From Apricaphanius iberus (lineage: Eukaryota > Chordata > Actinopteri > Cyprinodontiformes > Aphaniidae): 64,000 bases of DNA. The stretch is taken from the NCBI GenBank assembly GCA_028564705.1, contig JAPXFQ010000344.1, positions 1,431,001 through 1,495,000 on the forward strand. Direction: 5' to 3'. The translations under genes and the position numbers were made by a program. This document shows, in pieces, positions 1-12,110 of the stretch (positions are counted from its first letter, which is position 1; each line of letters begins with the position of its first letter). Below the pieces are notes generated by a model. The model did not search any database. It saw only the letters and a list, made by a program, of their open reading frames with translations, and had not been told where the DNA came from.

Positions 1-1171
1 TGTCTCCATACTGGATAAGGAAGTGTTTACAATGTAAACTTGACAAGGCACATTTCAATGTCACAAAAGGGAGTTGGGACCTGTAAGGCACCACTATTTT
101 GCAGACAAGCTGGGACAACACAATACCCGTGCAACCAAATGTAATATTTTCAAAATTCTCCTAAAATGTCATATAAATACACAAAGACTTTTTGTATTAT
201 TTCATATGTTAAATGTGTGCTTCCTGAGTAGAAATCAAAAACACGTTTCAAGTCAACATCAACGCCGCCACCTAAGGATACAGCGCACAATGTCTAATAC
301 ATTTTGTCCAGCAGTTATTTAGAAGTCAACACTTAAGAAGTTAAGCTAAAGAAATTACATTTTCATCACTGATCATCTTAGCTGTTACAGACCTTATACT
401 TCAAAGTCCCCACGTGCATAAAATGAAGGCAATTTGCATTTTAAAATCATGCAATTAATGTAAACAGTGTACACAACATCCTTCACCCCAGTCTGAACAG
501 AAAACTGAATAATCCACAAGTAGCAATTCCAAAAAACAAACAAAAAAAGTTCATATGTGTAGTCAGTAAAACAGAACAAATATACATGAATTACAAATTC
601 AAAATACTTTCATCTCAGTTAAGCTTAGTTGGCAACAGTAATTGCAACCTTCATTGTTGAACTATTCCGGTGCATTGTTGAGAAGTGTTGAGTTGGAAAG
701 TGAGAGATTATAGATAAAAAACACTTTAATTATTAGGACATGAATGCAAACTGAAGGAAAAACATAAAGGGGACTCCTTATATTAAAGTTGTTCAGGTAT
801 TAAAACTTGTTCTTGTACTTTTGTTAGAAAAGGAGGAGGGAAACAAATCCCAGGTTGATCAAAGAGACTGCATTGAAAGGAGGTGGAAGTTGGCTATCAA
901 TATGCATTCATTAATTAGCAGAAATGTAATTAAAAAGGAATAACTCTCAGTGAGGTATTTTTCATTGTGTTGAAAGTTGGCATCTTTAGGTGTAGACAGA
1001 TGTAAATAGATACATTTCATTTTCCCCTGTGTTGGTTAATGTGCCATCAAAGATTATAAATGTGTGTAAAATATAATGCAGCCAAGTGTTTAATGCATCA
1101 GATGCCTAACGTAATCCAAACGCTTAATGATGATGAAGCTGGATCATGTTGAGCTTACAAGTTTTGTTGCC
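1..1171 (-). other. rbck1 3' UTR and downstream flank
   Basis: This stretch follows the rbck1 stop codon in transcript direction. On the minus strand I see no AATAAA. ATTAAA variants occur at 1089-1094 and 725-730 and are candidate polyadenylation signals, so the UTR probably ends near one of them. The short open frames here show no recognisable protein. Nothing else is identifiable. Confidence 0.4.
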
Positions 1172-4100
1172 TTAGTGGCAGTTTTGGCAATTGGGATGAC
1201 AAGGCTGATTGTTGACCCGACATCTACAGCCACCGGATGTATCGCCATTTCCCTGTAAAGAGAAGAAAAAAAAAGTTAAATGAATAAAGAACAACAAAAG
1301 CACATTACCTACACACGTCTGTGTAGCTTTGTATGAATATGTCCCGTGAGATTTACATTTGGTCCCCATCGAGCTTGTTTGGTGACCCAGCAGATTTCAG
1401 TCTTGCACATCAGACAACAGATCCAGTCGCAGCCATCTTTTTTCTGGACAATGATGTCACAGCGTGGGCATTTCATGGCTTCTCCGTTTGCCACCATGCT
1501 CTACAGTCACAGAGTCATTTAACAGCTTGTAAAATTTAGTAAGAAACCCGGATGTAAAAAAACAGCCACGTTAGAAATATGCATAATGCCAGTTGTTCAA
1601 AAAATTACCAGATTTCTAAAACCATATTACACAAGTCCTTTGCCAGACTGTAGTGACTAAATGAAAATAGATAAACTTTGAATTAAGGAAACCAAATTCA
1701 TGAATAGAACTTCAGCTAGATAATATTTATCTAACAAATATCAATAGTTTACTGAAGGTACCCAAGATATCAACAAGAGACGGCTGCCTTCATAAAAAGG
1801 AACTTGTGATTTGAAAATTACATATTTTATTAACCCTGGTTATCTTTGTTTGATCTCAAAATGTGTTTACTGATATGAAAAAACTGACCCTTTCATGCAT
1901 GAATTATGACAACCTCAATCAAGGTTTTTTATTTACTACGGTAATTGAGTTTATGAAGTTTTTGAAGAGTACATTTGATACCAATTACAGACTTCAAAAA
2001 TCAGCAGTGTATCAAATACTTGTTCTTACCACTGCATGAAAGTACACCATCAACAGCTTTGCTTTAGAGGAGAAAACCCTTTTGATTAGCTGTCCACTGT
2101 AGAGACCATCATGCATGAAAGAGTTAAGTGTACAAGAAAAAAAAGGCAAAAAGAGAAGAAATCTCCAGGTTGGCAATTACTTTATCACAGCACTGCATGC
2201 TTAAATAAGACTTCCAAAGTGATTACAAATAGCTTAAAACATGAAAAAAACACATACAAAAAACAAACCCTTAGTTAGCACACTCAGTTTTCGGCTGACC
2301 TACCTCCAACATCTGCTTTGTCTGCTGAGCTGCTTTGTCGTTCTCTGCTCGGATGCGCAGGTCATCCTGGTAGTCCTTACAATTCATGTCTTTGTGGATG
2401 GCCTGAAACCCAGTTAGCAAAATCATTTATATCCTATGCTTCCAATTTTACAGTGTATGAAAAAAATATTATTGTACTGGGTCAAAATTGCAAAGTTACT
2501 CTGCAGAGAAGGCAGTTAGTTTCACTGCAGAGGTCACAGCGGAACTCATTGACTTCGTCCTCATAGATGCACCACCCTCGACAGTTGGGGGTCTGGCAGT
2601 GGAAGCTGTGCTCCGAGCGGCTCTCTGCGATGTTCAAACGCAGCTCCAAAAACCGCTGGTGCTCCTCCTCTGTGAGCAGCTGACCATAGAATCACAGCAG
2701 AATGAATGCTTGCACATTTAGCAGTATTAGGAAGATTGAAGTTGTTTCCAGCGCTAACATTTGTGCAGACTTCTAAAGCTGTGTGTGGTTTCGAACAATG
2801 ATTATTCCAAGTGCTGATCCCGACTAATTTTGTTTAAGCTGAAATAGGCATCCTTATTTATTAATGGTAGGCTAACAAAATTACCAAAATAAAAATACAT
2901 TATAAAATTAAATAAACAATAAATAGTAATAAAATGCATGCACTTCATTAGGTTTCTGGTCTTAATTTCTGCTCAATTTAAAGGAAATATTGGATCATTG
3001 TTAAATTGTTCGAGATAGACAGTTGTGCTCTGTGGGACACCTTCACCTTCAGCTCACCTCTTTTATCTCCCGGTCCAATAACTTGCTCTCACAATCCGTG
3101 TCAGCACAAGATACCTCCGCATCTTGGCTGTTTATGACAGTCCCTCTAAGGCACTCCCTAAAGGAACACACACCCATAGCAAAAATTCTCGTAAGTACAT
3201 GTTGTTAACATACCAACCATCCAGACCATTCAGGTCCTCCAACTCTAGTCTACTAATCCTCCCTAACATGAATAAGCAGCTTTCAGTTTCTATGCTCCCC
3301 TTATCTGCAACAAACTTCCTGATGACTGCAAAGATGCAGAAACACTGAGCTGCTTTAAATTAAAACTAAAAACTCATCTTTTTAAAGCAGCCTATTAGTG
3401 AAGGACTATGCTTTATTTTATTCATATGTTGTGTTTCATGCTTCATTGCTGTTTTCTTTTTACTTTTTCTAATATATTTCATGCATTTCATGCTTTTATT
3501 TTTATTATTTTTGTAAGATTTTTTAATCCTGTGTTCATGTCTGACATGTCATGCGTTTCCTCTGTATTTTATGCTGTATTGCTGTTTTTACTTTCATATA
3601 AAGCACCTTGAAAATGTCCTATAAATATAAATGAAATATTCTTCTATTGCCTTACATGCAAATGGTTTCACTCAAAGCCCATTTTTAAGAAGTGGGAAGA
3701 AAAGCAACATCTTGGAAAACCAACTTAATATTTACATTTTGGCACAGGTCAAGATGATTCATAAACATAGAATACACACTTGATCATAGAATTTCAAATC
3801 AATAAGATAATTTTAAAAAACAAGCATTGTCTATTGTTCTTTTCACAAAGTTTACACAAATGTCTCTCCATTAAAAAAGGTACAATACCTACTTCTAAAA
3901 GGGTCGTGCTTCTCCTGTCATTTTGTTCATTCAAACATTTTGGGCCTGATTTATCAGTGGTTTGCACTTGATAAAATTGGCGCAAACCACACAGCATTGC
4001 AAAAGCAGGCTCTGGTTGATCTACCAATATGGTGCAGGGCGCATTTTGCCTGTTAAACCCAAGACGCACATAATCCATTTAGTCCTTTTGCCCTTGATGA

Positions 4101-7100
4101 ATATGCAATCTGGGTGTTTCTGTAAGAAGACACAAAATATTGGGAGGAGAACAGGCAATGAAGTAGGTGTTCCAGGCGTAGTGTGATTTACCTAACATAA
4201 TGTTTGTGCCGGCTATTTTAGCGTCTATTTTTAGAACTTCTGAAAAGCATATCTTAATTTTGCGCCACCACATTCAACATAAGTTTATTACTGACAAACG
4301 AAAAATGGCATTCACACACAATATAACCTAAGAGTAATTAACACTCTAATGGCCATAAACCTCACAGTTATGTAAATATTTATTTGTTTTTCCCCCAAAG
4401 ACGCATCATAACTCACTGCTCTCTCATTACGTCTTCACTTGGTGAAGACGCGCTGAGCGCACAGTGAGTTATGAACCTCATTAGTTTCCCCCCATTGTGG
4501 TTAACCTTCCAAGAGTCCAAGTTATAAAATGTAGTAATCGTATATAATACCACGATGATAATTGGCATTATATGATATTTATAAAGCAAAATTCAGACAT
4601 TTCATATTACGTATTGTCAAGATTAATTTCTTTTCCCACAACTTGACATTCAATAGAGGCCACGATAAAGTGTGATGCTTTTCAACAATATTAGTAGAAT
4701 AAGGACATTTTAGCGACCTAGTTGTGGACATGCTGCAGTTTTAATCCGTCTAACCCTGAAATACGATATGTGCAAGCAGCAGAGAGCAGCGCATGTACAC
4801 CACATGAATTACATTTATTACTGACAAACGAAAAACAGAATTCACAACATTTTAGCCTAATAATAATTCATTCTGTAACAGCCAAAGAACTGATACATAT
4901 GTAGCCCCCTCTCCTTTTTTGCGCCATAGATGCACCATGAAGACTCCATGCACATATTTCTCCCCTCTCTAGGCGTGGCTCGCATTAGCGGCCGCAAACT
5001 CCTCAATTGAATAGTACTACTTGCGCCTGATATGAATTGCTCACGCAATCTTATTAAATCACCTGCAAATTAAGGACAACCCATTGGCGCACTTTTTTAG
5101 CGCCGCACGCAATTTTGCGGTCATTATCATGAATGTTGATAAATCAGGCCCTTGATCTTTAAATAAAAATCAGTCTTTGAAAAAACAAAACGACAACAAA
5201 AAAAACTACCAAAAATACTCAATCCAGTGGTCTTTTTTTTTACCTCCTAAACTGCAGAGAAATGTTCTTTCATACCTGCAGAAGGTGTGCAGACATTCTC
5301 TGAGCACAACCCCCTCTCCTGGCTCCAGAGTAGAGAAACAGATGGGGCAATCTATCTCTGTGATGTTGGCAATGAGGTTCTGGTCCTCTGTGGCCAACAA
5401 GTACAGGTAGTTCTGCTCACGTTCCAGCTGCTGAGCCTTAATCCCAAGATTACAGAGGAGAACATGGGCAAAACATGCATTTACATTAGCAAATTACACA
5501 ACTTATATAAATTAATACCATCACAATTTACATAATAATGTTAACAAAAGTGAATTGGTCTATGACAGAGTTTAGCTTGTGCCTTTATTAAAATCACTTA
5601 GCAACTGTTTATTTTTTATGTGTTTTTGAACTATTTTGCCTGGTTGTTAATAAGCATCAGATACCTGTTGATATTGCAGTAAGGCCTGGTCTTCTTGCTG
5701 AATGCGCAAGATTTCCTCCTGGTCAGGCTGATAGATATCTGGCACCTGATAGTCCTGTGGCCTTTCTGCTCCACACATCTCACAGCCAGGGCGCGTTGGT
5801 TTGTTAAGATATGTGCACAGTGTACAGGACCAGCCCAACTACACACAAATATGCACAAAGGAACTTTGCTGAGAACAATTCAGTAAAGTTTAGCATGTCC
5901 AAAATTGTTTTACAGTAATATCTCTTTTTATTATTCGTTCTCCGAATGAACAATAAATTTACATTAATATAGATGTACATGTAGCTTCACTGAGAAGTCA
6001 ATATACACTCTTCATGGACATGAACACAATCCATTTTAGGCTTTTGATGTCTTTTTTAAGATGTGTTTTTTTGAAGTAGTATTATCATAACACAAGGTAT
6101 TAAAAATAGGGTGGCTGAATTGAAGCTGATTTTATTGGGGATTGGCCCTAATTCAAACGGGATTGATATTATACAGACTGATGAAAAAAAAAAAAAAAAA
6201 AACTTATCAGAATTTGAGTAAAAATGTCATTTTTTTTATTTAAAAAAAATGGAAATTGTCTCATCAGAATTTGAATCCTTCTGACAAAATAATGTCACCA
6301 CTCTCTTTTGCGGGATTTGTAGTCACACATGGAACACTTTTGGTTAAGCAGAGCAGAAATTAAGCTAACTGACCACAGTTACAAATGGAAACGGGAAGGG
6401 CTACCTTCAAATTACACCACTTCATCCTAAATAAATAATTAAGATTGAAAAAGAATAAAGAACACATACAACTATAAAAATTAAAAAAAAAATGCTGAAA
6501 TTACTTTCCCAAAGATCTTATAAGGTCTGGAAATGGACATGCTTGTTGATTATTCCAAAAATATTTGTGGCCAAAGCGCAACTTGAAAGGAATGCTCAGT
6601 TATACATTAGTGTCGGTGAATATGTACAGTATCCATTTGAGCTTGTATTACCTAAAGAAGCATAATCAGAAAAAAGGCATGGCTTAAGCCCAGTTTATAC
6701 TTCTCAGTCAGAAAGTTTGCAAGAAGACACAGACATATTGACGCATACTTTTTTCGTTTATAATTCTCTGTTGGTTTTTCAGCATTGCAAAGCAAATCCC
6801 TACCAGGACAACAGGGGTTGCTGACTTTTTATGGCAGTGCTGTTTCTGATTAACTAGAGTTTATTTTCTTCCGCTTGTGAACGCATCTCCCCTCAAGGAG
6901 CAATGGATGACAGAAAGTAAGTTTTGATTCAGCTGAAAAGCTTTTTACTAGAAGTGCAACTTGTTTTTCTCTCCATCTCCTTGTACTCCGTAAATGTCAA
7001 ACATTATCAAGCCTAAATACTGTAGAAACTCATGTAAACAAATACTGCAGTCTGTTTTGTTGTCCTCTACCCCTGCTTGTGTTCAAAATCACCAAAAGAC

Positions 7101-10100
7101 CATATTACATAAACTATCCTTTCAATATGAAGCATGTAGTGCTCCAACGCTGCATTGACTACTGATTACATCGACTATAGAGCACCGTTCTGGTGAAACG
7201 ATCTCTGGCTGTTGTTGAGCTGACCAATCACAGGCATACGCTCTCTGTCGATGGATGGTTAGAAAATTGGGCTCTACTCTGTCCGTCCTTGCCTAGGTGT
7301 GAGAGACCTTGAGTTGAAGTATAATGCCGCTGTGTCTAACCATTTCGACACAGTCAGAGAAGTATAAACTAGGCTTTAAATTAAGTATTAAAACGGCTAA
7401 AATACTACGTCATTCATGCCCATGAACTGTGTATGTAAATGTTTCAAGAGGAATGTAAACCTCTAGCATTATCAAGCCTCTGATTTCTGCATTATTTCCT
7501 GTTCTGACCTGAGGTTTAGGGAGCACAGCAGGTTTGGAAGTAGACATGTTTTTAGGAGGAACAGGAGGAGGAGCCATTTTGCCACCAGTGCCCAGCCCTC
7601 TAGGACAAAGCTGAACTGACTGCATAGACTCCACAATACCTAAAAACAGATATTCAGAACAAGTAAAAGAGTACTGAAATTAGAACTATATAATGTTTTT
7701 TTCAGTGTCATTTTAATCAATATTTAGTAGGTTAACTTTTTTTTGCTTAAACTGTAGACAGAAGTATCCAATAAACTGCATACGTAGTTTGACATTCGAG
7801 TCAATACCTAGGAGCTCCAAAAGATCACTGATGCATCAATAATCTGCTAATCTGTTCAAGTTTTTCCTTCTGTTTTATGCCAACCATACTATTGTCAACA
7901 CTACTGATAAAAATAAAAACTTTAAACACAGAAAACAAGACTGCATGTCTATGTGTGCAATACTGACCATCTAAACGCTGTTGTTCCTGGTCCTGCTTGT
8001 GTTGCTGCCGGGTCAGTTGGGCTGCGTTGGCAGAGAGGATGAACAGGAAAGCCTGATCGCCGCTCTTGCGGATACCGTGGCTGTACAATGTGTCGTGGTC
8101 ATGTGCTAGGCGTTTACCGATCACCCAGCGCTGGAGTGTTGGGTGGAAGCCAAAATCTTGGCTGATCTGGGAATGTCACACAAAAAAACAGTATCAAATG
8201 TAAAAAACAAAAAACACAATATTTCAAAAGCACAGAAACCAGACTGAACATAGTAGAACACCTAAGGAGAACACCAGTGAACAAACAGGTTCAGCAATAA
8301 AGTTGTGAAGACAAGCCCTGCAGAGGCTTTTGAGAGTGACAGTTTAGGTCGGAAAATACATGGAAAAGGCTATTATTAGAGGTGCCCCCCAAAAATGTAG
8401 CTTTAATTAAAAAGTGACAAGAAGAAAGGATTTGCTGAAAGAATGCCATAAGACGACTAGCTTGCAGTTTGCCAAAAACATGTACAAGACAGGAAATGGG
8501 GACAAAATTGAGACCAAAATTGAAATGTTTAGGCCAAAACATGCCAAGTACAGGAGTAAAACTACACAACAGACCACCTTAAACACATCATGCTGTGTTT
8601 AAGGAGTTGATGGAAAGACAGATGAAAGTAAGTACAACCTGGAAGTAAAACTGTCGGTAGCTACAAAAGACTGGGACAAAGATTCACCTAAAAACAGGAT
8701 AAAAGACTTAAAAATAAAGTCAGCGCTACAATGGGAAGGATATTCCAGAGTTAAAATGTCCCAGTCATTATCCAAACATAAATAATAAATAATCTGAGGA
8801 AAGGTTAAAAACTGCTGTTCAGATGCTCTCTATCCGCAAAGCTAAAGCTATTTTAGAAAAAATTCCAATCTCTAGATCTTCAAAGCTATTAGTCACATTC
8901 AGAAAAACATTCACCGGAAATCGCTGCCAAAGTCGGACCTACTCTCCTACTACTACTCTGTGTACTGATTCAGAGGACACTGAATATAAATGCATGCAAC
9001 ACAGTTTATTTGTAGAAAAAAAGAAAAATTATAATTTTCCTTCTATGTCACATATGAACAATACTTTGCTTTGGCCTTATTCACACAGGAATAAAATAAA
9101 CTGGAGTTTTTAGTTGCAATTTGACAAATAAACATTTTAGCGGGTTTGCATAAAGAGTAACATGATAAAGATACTATGGTAATGTCGGCATGCTGTTGTG
9201 CTGTCTTTGACCACCAGAGTAAAAAAAGAAAATAAATTTAAGTAAGAAGCTTTACTGCACCTTATCTTTAAGTTCTGCAATTTTCATGCCAGTGGATACA
9301 ATAAGAGTCACTGGAATATAGTCGTCTAACTGGGCATCCTGCACACCAACCATCAATCTACAAAGAAGAAAGTAATAAACTCATTGACATTAATAGAATT
9401 TTTTTACAATCTAGAGCAGGGGTCTGCAATGCCATAATCCCAAAATACATTTAGCCCATCATTCCAGTTAAATTAAACTGTTTAGAGCAGCAAATGTTAT
9501 GACCTTTTCAAAAAAAGATAACTTATAATTCTGGGAACCTAAGGAAATGTTTTGCGTTATTTAAAGAACCACTATTATATTTCTATTTTTAGGTTTTTTT
9601 AAAAAAGGGAAACCTACAAGTTTTGCAGAAAGAGGATTGATGCGATGGACTGGCAACCTTCTCAGGGTGTACCCTGCCTCTCACCCGTTGACACCTGGAG
9701 ATAGGCACCAGCATTGTGCAAGAATACTGGTCCTCTAATGTGTCATTCTATAGTGGGAATTCTATTTAGTTATTCCAGGGGGGGGACAGGAAAACTGATA
9801 AAATCTGTATTTTTTTTTTCTATATTTAGAAAACATTAGTTGGTTCTTCAACTATACAAACCCAGTTTAGAGCCATTTTGGAAGGTCCAAAGAGCCATTT
9901 GTGGCTCTGGAGGAGCAGGTTGCAGACCCCTGATCTAGAAGAATTCATACATGACTTTTTGTCTAACCAGATAGAAAAAACATAAGACAAGACATGATTC
10001 TAATCTCCAAATAATCTTTTAAGAATAAACGAGAATAAAGTGAATGACATTTGCCTGCACTCAGGTATCACCCACCTAATTGAATCCTGAGGGTAGACGC

Positions 10101-10571
10101 TGCTGTTAATGGAGACTGACACTTCAACAGAGAGCTGGGAAAGCTTCTTGCACAGTTCAGCTGCCTCTTCAGAGTCTCCACCGCTGATGGCTCTGCCCAA
10201 GGAGAGGGCCAGCTCCTCTGCTGCAGGATCAAGAAGAGTTCTTATTATTTCTAAGTTTCCTTTCCTTACCCTTAGTTTTATTTTTACAATCCTTCATGAA
10301 CATACACCAAAAACAAAACAGTTGAACATGTTAGGTCTGACTGTCTGACCTATCGGGATTAACTTGTTCACTCCCTGTCATACTTTGGCAATGTGCAGTA
10401 AAAATAAGTCTATAATTAAACGCTGACTGACACGAACACGTTTAAATTCGACACCAACAATGGACAGAGTTGCTAGAAGGTGGTTAATTTAACATGAGAT
10501 TAATCGAAGGAAAATCGAAACTAAAGCTCACCTTCTTTAAGGTTCCCTTTCGGTAAAAATTCAGAAGCCAT
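1172..10571 (-). CDS. rbck1: RBCK1/HOIL-1, RBR-type E3 ubiquitin ligase subunit of LUBAC (12 coding exons)
   Basis: Exons, in transcript order (window coordinates, minus strand): 10571-10532, 10220-10076, 9357-9261, 8166-7968, 7639-7509, 5838-5665, 5436-5276, 3157-3058, 2679-2500, 2402-2304, 1500-1357, 1252-1172. Every junction is AG/GT, phases agree throughout, and the sum is 1551 nt (516 aa; human RBCK1 is 510 aa). Domains seen: ubiquitin-like region about residues 63-140; NZF finger 205-226 (W207, C209, C212, C223, C226); RING1 from C292/C295 with H312, C315, C318; IBR about 377-417; RING2 453-479 with the expected catalytic Cys (C466 in KKDGCDW); Cys/His-rich C-terminus ending CQNCH. Known family role: with HOIP and SHARPIN it forms LUBAC, and its own RBR makes ester-linked ubiquitin. 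The start is the first ATG of exon 1, in good context (A at -3, G at +4). Oddities: exon 7 uses a weak AAG acceptor after a poor pyrimidine tract, and RING2 reads DWICC where human has DWIRC. Identity is very secure; the exon 1 start is inferred from the human N-terminus. Confidence 0.96.
3208..3636 (+). repeat. 3' end of a CR1/L2-group LINE, degenerate
   Basis: In rbck1 intron 7, in opposite orientation to the gene. A broken frame contains the [20 protein letters not shown] block and then [12 protein letters not shown] followed by a stop. That is how the C-terminus of fish CR1/L2-type polymerases ends. The AT-rich tail then carries the typical TATAAAGCACCTTGA and CTATAAATATAAATGAAAT 3' sequence. 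Frameshifts and stops show it is dead. The exact clade is not certain. Confidence 0.6.
3942..5151. mobile_element. Non-autonomous DNA transposon with TIRs GGGCCTGATTTATCA (copy 1)
   Basis: A 1.2-kb element in rbck1 intron 7. It begins GGGCCTGATTTATCA and ends TGATAAATCAGGCCC, a perfect 15-bp terminal inverted repeat. It has no coding capacity. It contains a diverged internal duplication: the block ATTACTGACAAACGAAAAA occurs near 4287 and again near 4816. It also contains a strong internal hairpin (4407-4473). Flanks show TT on both sides, too short to prove a target duplication. A deleted copy lies at 48571-49343. The superfamily is not determined. Confidence 0.8.
4407..4473. repeat. Two-tier hairpin inside the TIR element
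   Basis: Outer arms CATAACTCACTG (4407-4418) and CAGTGAGTTATG (4462-4473) are exact reverse complements. Inside them GTCTTCAC (4431-4438) pairs with GTGAAGAC (4442-4449) around a 3-nt loop. This is a foldback structure inherited from the transposon. Confidence 0.85.
6687..7375. mobile_element. PIF/Harbinger-like MITE
   Basis: In rbck1 intron 5. The left end reads AGCCCAGTTTATACTTCTC and the right end GAGAAGTATAAACTAGGCT, inverted repeats with one mismatch. Both are flanked by the trinucleotide TTA (6684-6686 and 7376-7378), as expected for a TWA target duplication of the PIF/Harbinger superfamily. At 689 bp it has no transposase frame. The class call rests on TIR and duplication length only. 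Confidence 0.7.
8167..9260. other. rbck1 intron 3, no recognisable content
   Basis: AT-rich intronic sequence between coding exons 3 and 4. I see no homologous protein segment, no terminal inverted repeats and no microsatellite. Short open frames here have no recognisable similarity. Confidence 0.5.
9417..9932. mobile_element. hAT MITE (CAGGGGTCTGCAA termini)
   Basis: In rbck1 intron 2. The left terminus is CAGGGGTCTGCAA and the right terminus TTGCAGACCCCTG, perfect 13-bp TIRs of the classic hAT type. It is flanked by ATCTAGAG and ATCTAGAA, an 8-bp target duplication with one mismatch. The interior carries a LINE-tail-like segment at about 9635-9720. Confidence 0.88.
9635..9720 (+). repeat. 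Fish LINE-tail fragment nested in the hAT MITE
   Basis: GATGGACTGGCAACCTTCTC then GGTGTACCCTGCCTCTC then GGAGATAGGCACCAGC is a block seen in many fish genomes in the non-coding part of a common interspersed LINE-associated repeat. The same family, reversed and longer, is at 28009-28356. It was either captured by or inserted into the MITE. Confidence 0.5.
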
Positions 10572-10811
10572 TATTGTACCTTAGACGTCAGGTACGCATT
10601 AATGACGCCCACTTCACAAATATGACCGAAGAAAAACTTCCAGTGGATAGCCTGCTGTCCGCATTCAAACACTCTTCAGCTTTTCCAAGTATACATACAA
10701 TTACTGTTTTAAGTAGTAACAGAAGAAGTAAATACGGGGCTTACACCGGCCTCTTCTTCTGTTTTTGATGCTACGACAATCTCTCACTTCTGAGCTTCTG
10801 TCATTGCAAAG

Positions 10812-10823
10812 GAAAGTGAAACT
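10812..10823 (+). promoter_or_regulatory. ISRE/IRF-like element upstream of rbck1
   Basis: GAAAGTGAAACT is an exact match to the ISRE core GAAANNGAAACT. It lies 241 bp upstream of the rbck1 start codon, within the likely promoter. Interferon control of rbck1 would fit its role in innate signalling, but function is inferred from the motif alone. Confidence 0.55.
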
Positions 10824-11035
10824 GGATCAAAGTCAGGAAGAGAACATTTAAAGGAACCCGCCCTTCTCCCACGGTTTACTCCTTAAACGTGTAGTTTGGA
10901 CTTTTATCATAATATAATAGTAATAAAAATAAAAATATAGCGGCAAAAACACACACGCGCAAGCAAACACTAATGTGGAATGTTATTTACAATGTAATTG
11001 TTTTAAAAGAAAGTCAATGCAATTATACCCAAGAT

Positions 11036-11050
11036 CCAGCAGATGGCAGC
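11036..11050 (+). promoter_or_regulatory. CTCF-like motif between the divergent genes
   Basis: CCAGCAGATGGCAGC fits the CTCF core consensus CCASYAGRKGGCRS at every position. It sits about 465 bp upstream of rbck1 and 1.3 kb upstream of necab3, where an insulator would separate a broadly expressed gene from a neuronal one. Binding is not shown by sequence. Confidence 0.45.
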
Positions 11051-11469
11051 GACTGATAAAGTTGATCAACTAGACAATTAGTTGAATACATTTTCCCTCT
11101 ATTTCAAAGTAAACAGAGGCAACAATTCATATTAACTAATATTAACTATTAACAAAAAATTAACTAGAAAATGATAGGTACAAAGGTATAGGGTTGAGAT
11201 TATATATATCCTCACACGTAGGCTATAGATATACAGTGAGAAACACAAGAACACAAACCAGCTGAGAGAAATAATGAGCAAATAAAACTCACAATCAACT
11301 TTATCAATACATCGGGAGAAAAGTACCAAAAAGGAATAGTAAGGAAACTACAAATTTCAATGTACATTGTTGGGATTTCATGTGATCGATTAATGAAACG
11401 TAGAACATATTTGTGAAGTGGAAGTGGGGTTATATATGGCCCAATATTTAAAAATAATAATAAAAATCA

Positions 11470-12110
11470 AAGAAATGTAGCATTCACAACCCCTTTTCCC
11501 AAATCAAAACTGTGCAACGACCCTTTGTTGCAGTTACAGCTGTAAGTGGACTTTTAGATACAGAAATGTATACAGCAATATACTTGTGTGTTTTTTGTAT
11601 TTATTTATTTTTTTATAGGCCTACCGTTTCTTATACATTTCCCATGGTTAAAAAAACGACCAAATGAAGAACAACGTGGAAGTCTGGAACCACAGATTCT
11701 CATATTTTATTCATGACTCTGGGCCTTTCTAATGCATCAAACTCCTTTCAACCATTCAATTGTTGCTCTAACTCTACATTAAAGAGGATCTTCTTACTGG
11801 TCAGTAAACTATCACACCATCTAAATTATTTTGTGGATTCATTGAAGATTCTCATCCATCTATCTTCCCATTAATTTTGACCAGCCATACCTTGTCCCTG
11901 TTCACAGCATGATACTGCCTCTACACGTGTTCTCTTTGGACATAGTGTGTAAAGGGTTATGCAGACTTTTGTTTTCTTGTCACAACAAGCATTTGTGCAA
12001 AGCAGGTACACATTTTCAACTTGTTTCATCTGATCGCAGTGTCATCATCTGGCTCGTTGTTACATCGATTAAGCAAGAGCTCAAATTCATGTAACTCTTT
12101 CATAAAATTG
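11470..12110. repeat. Degenerate old interspersed repeat (Tc1-like?) reaching the necab3 promoter
   Basis: Phrases such as ACCCTTTGTTGCAGTTACAG, CACAGCATGATACTGCC and GTTTCATCTGATCGCAGTG resemble conserved blocks of a fish repeat usually associated with Tc1-type elements. No frame survives and no ends are visible. The classification is from memory of the family only. Confidence 0.35.

Noticed and set aside
2010..2050. Possible extra rbck1 exon near CTTACCACTGCATGAAAG
   Set aside because: Exons 10 and 11 join in frame and match the human protein without an insertion, so no exon is needed here.
4381..4480. tRNA or hairpin RNA gene at the strong foldback
   Set aside because: The arms fit a transposon-internal palindrome; no tRNA-like A and B boxes or cloverleaf are present.
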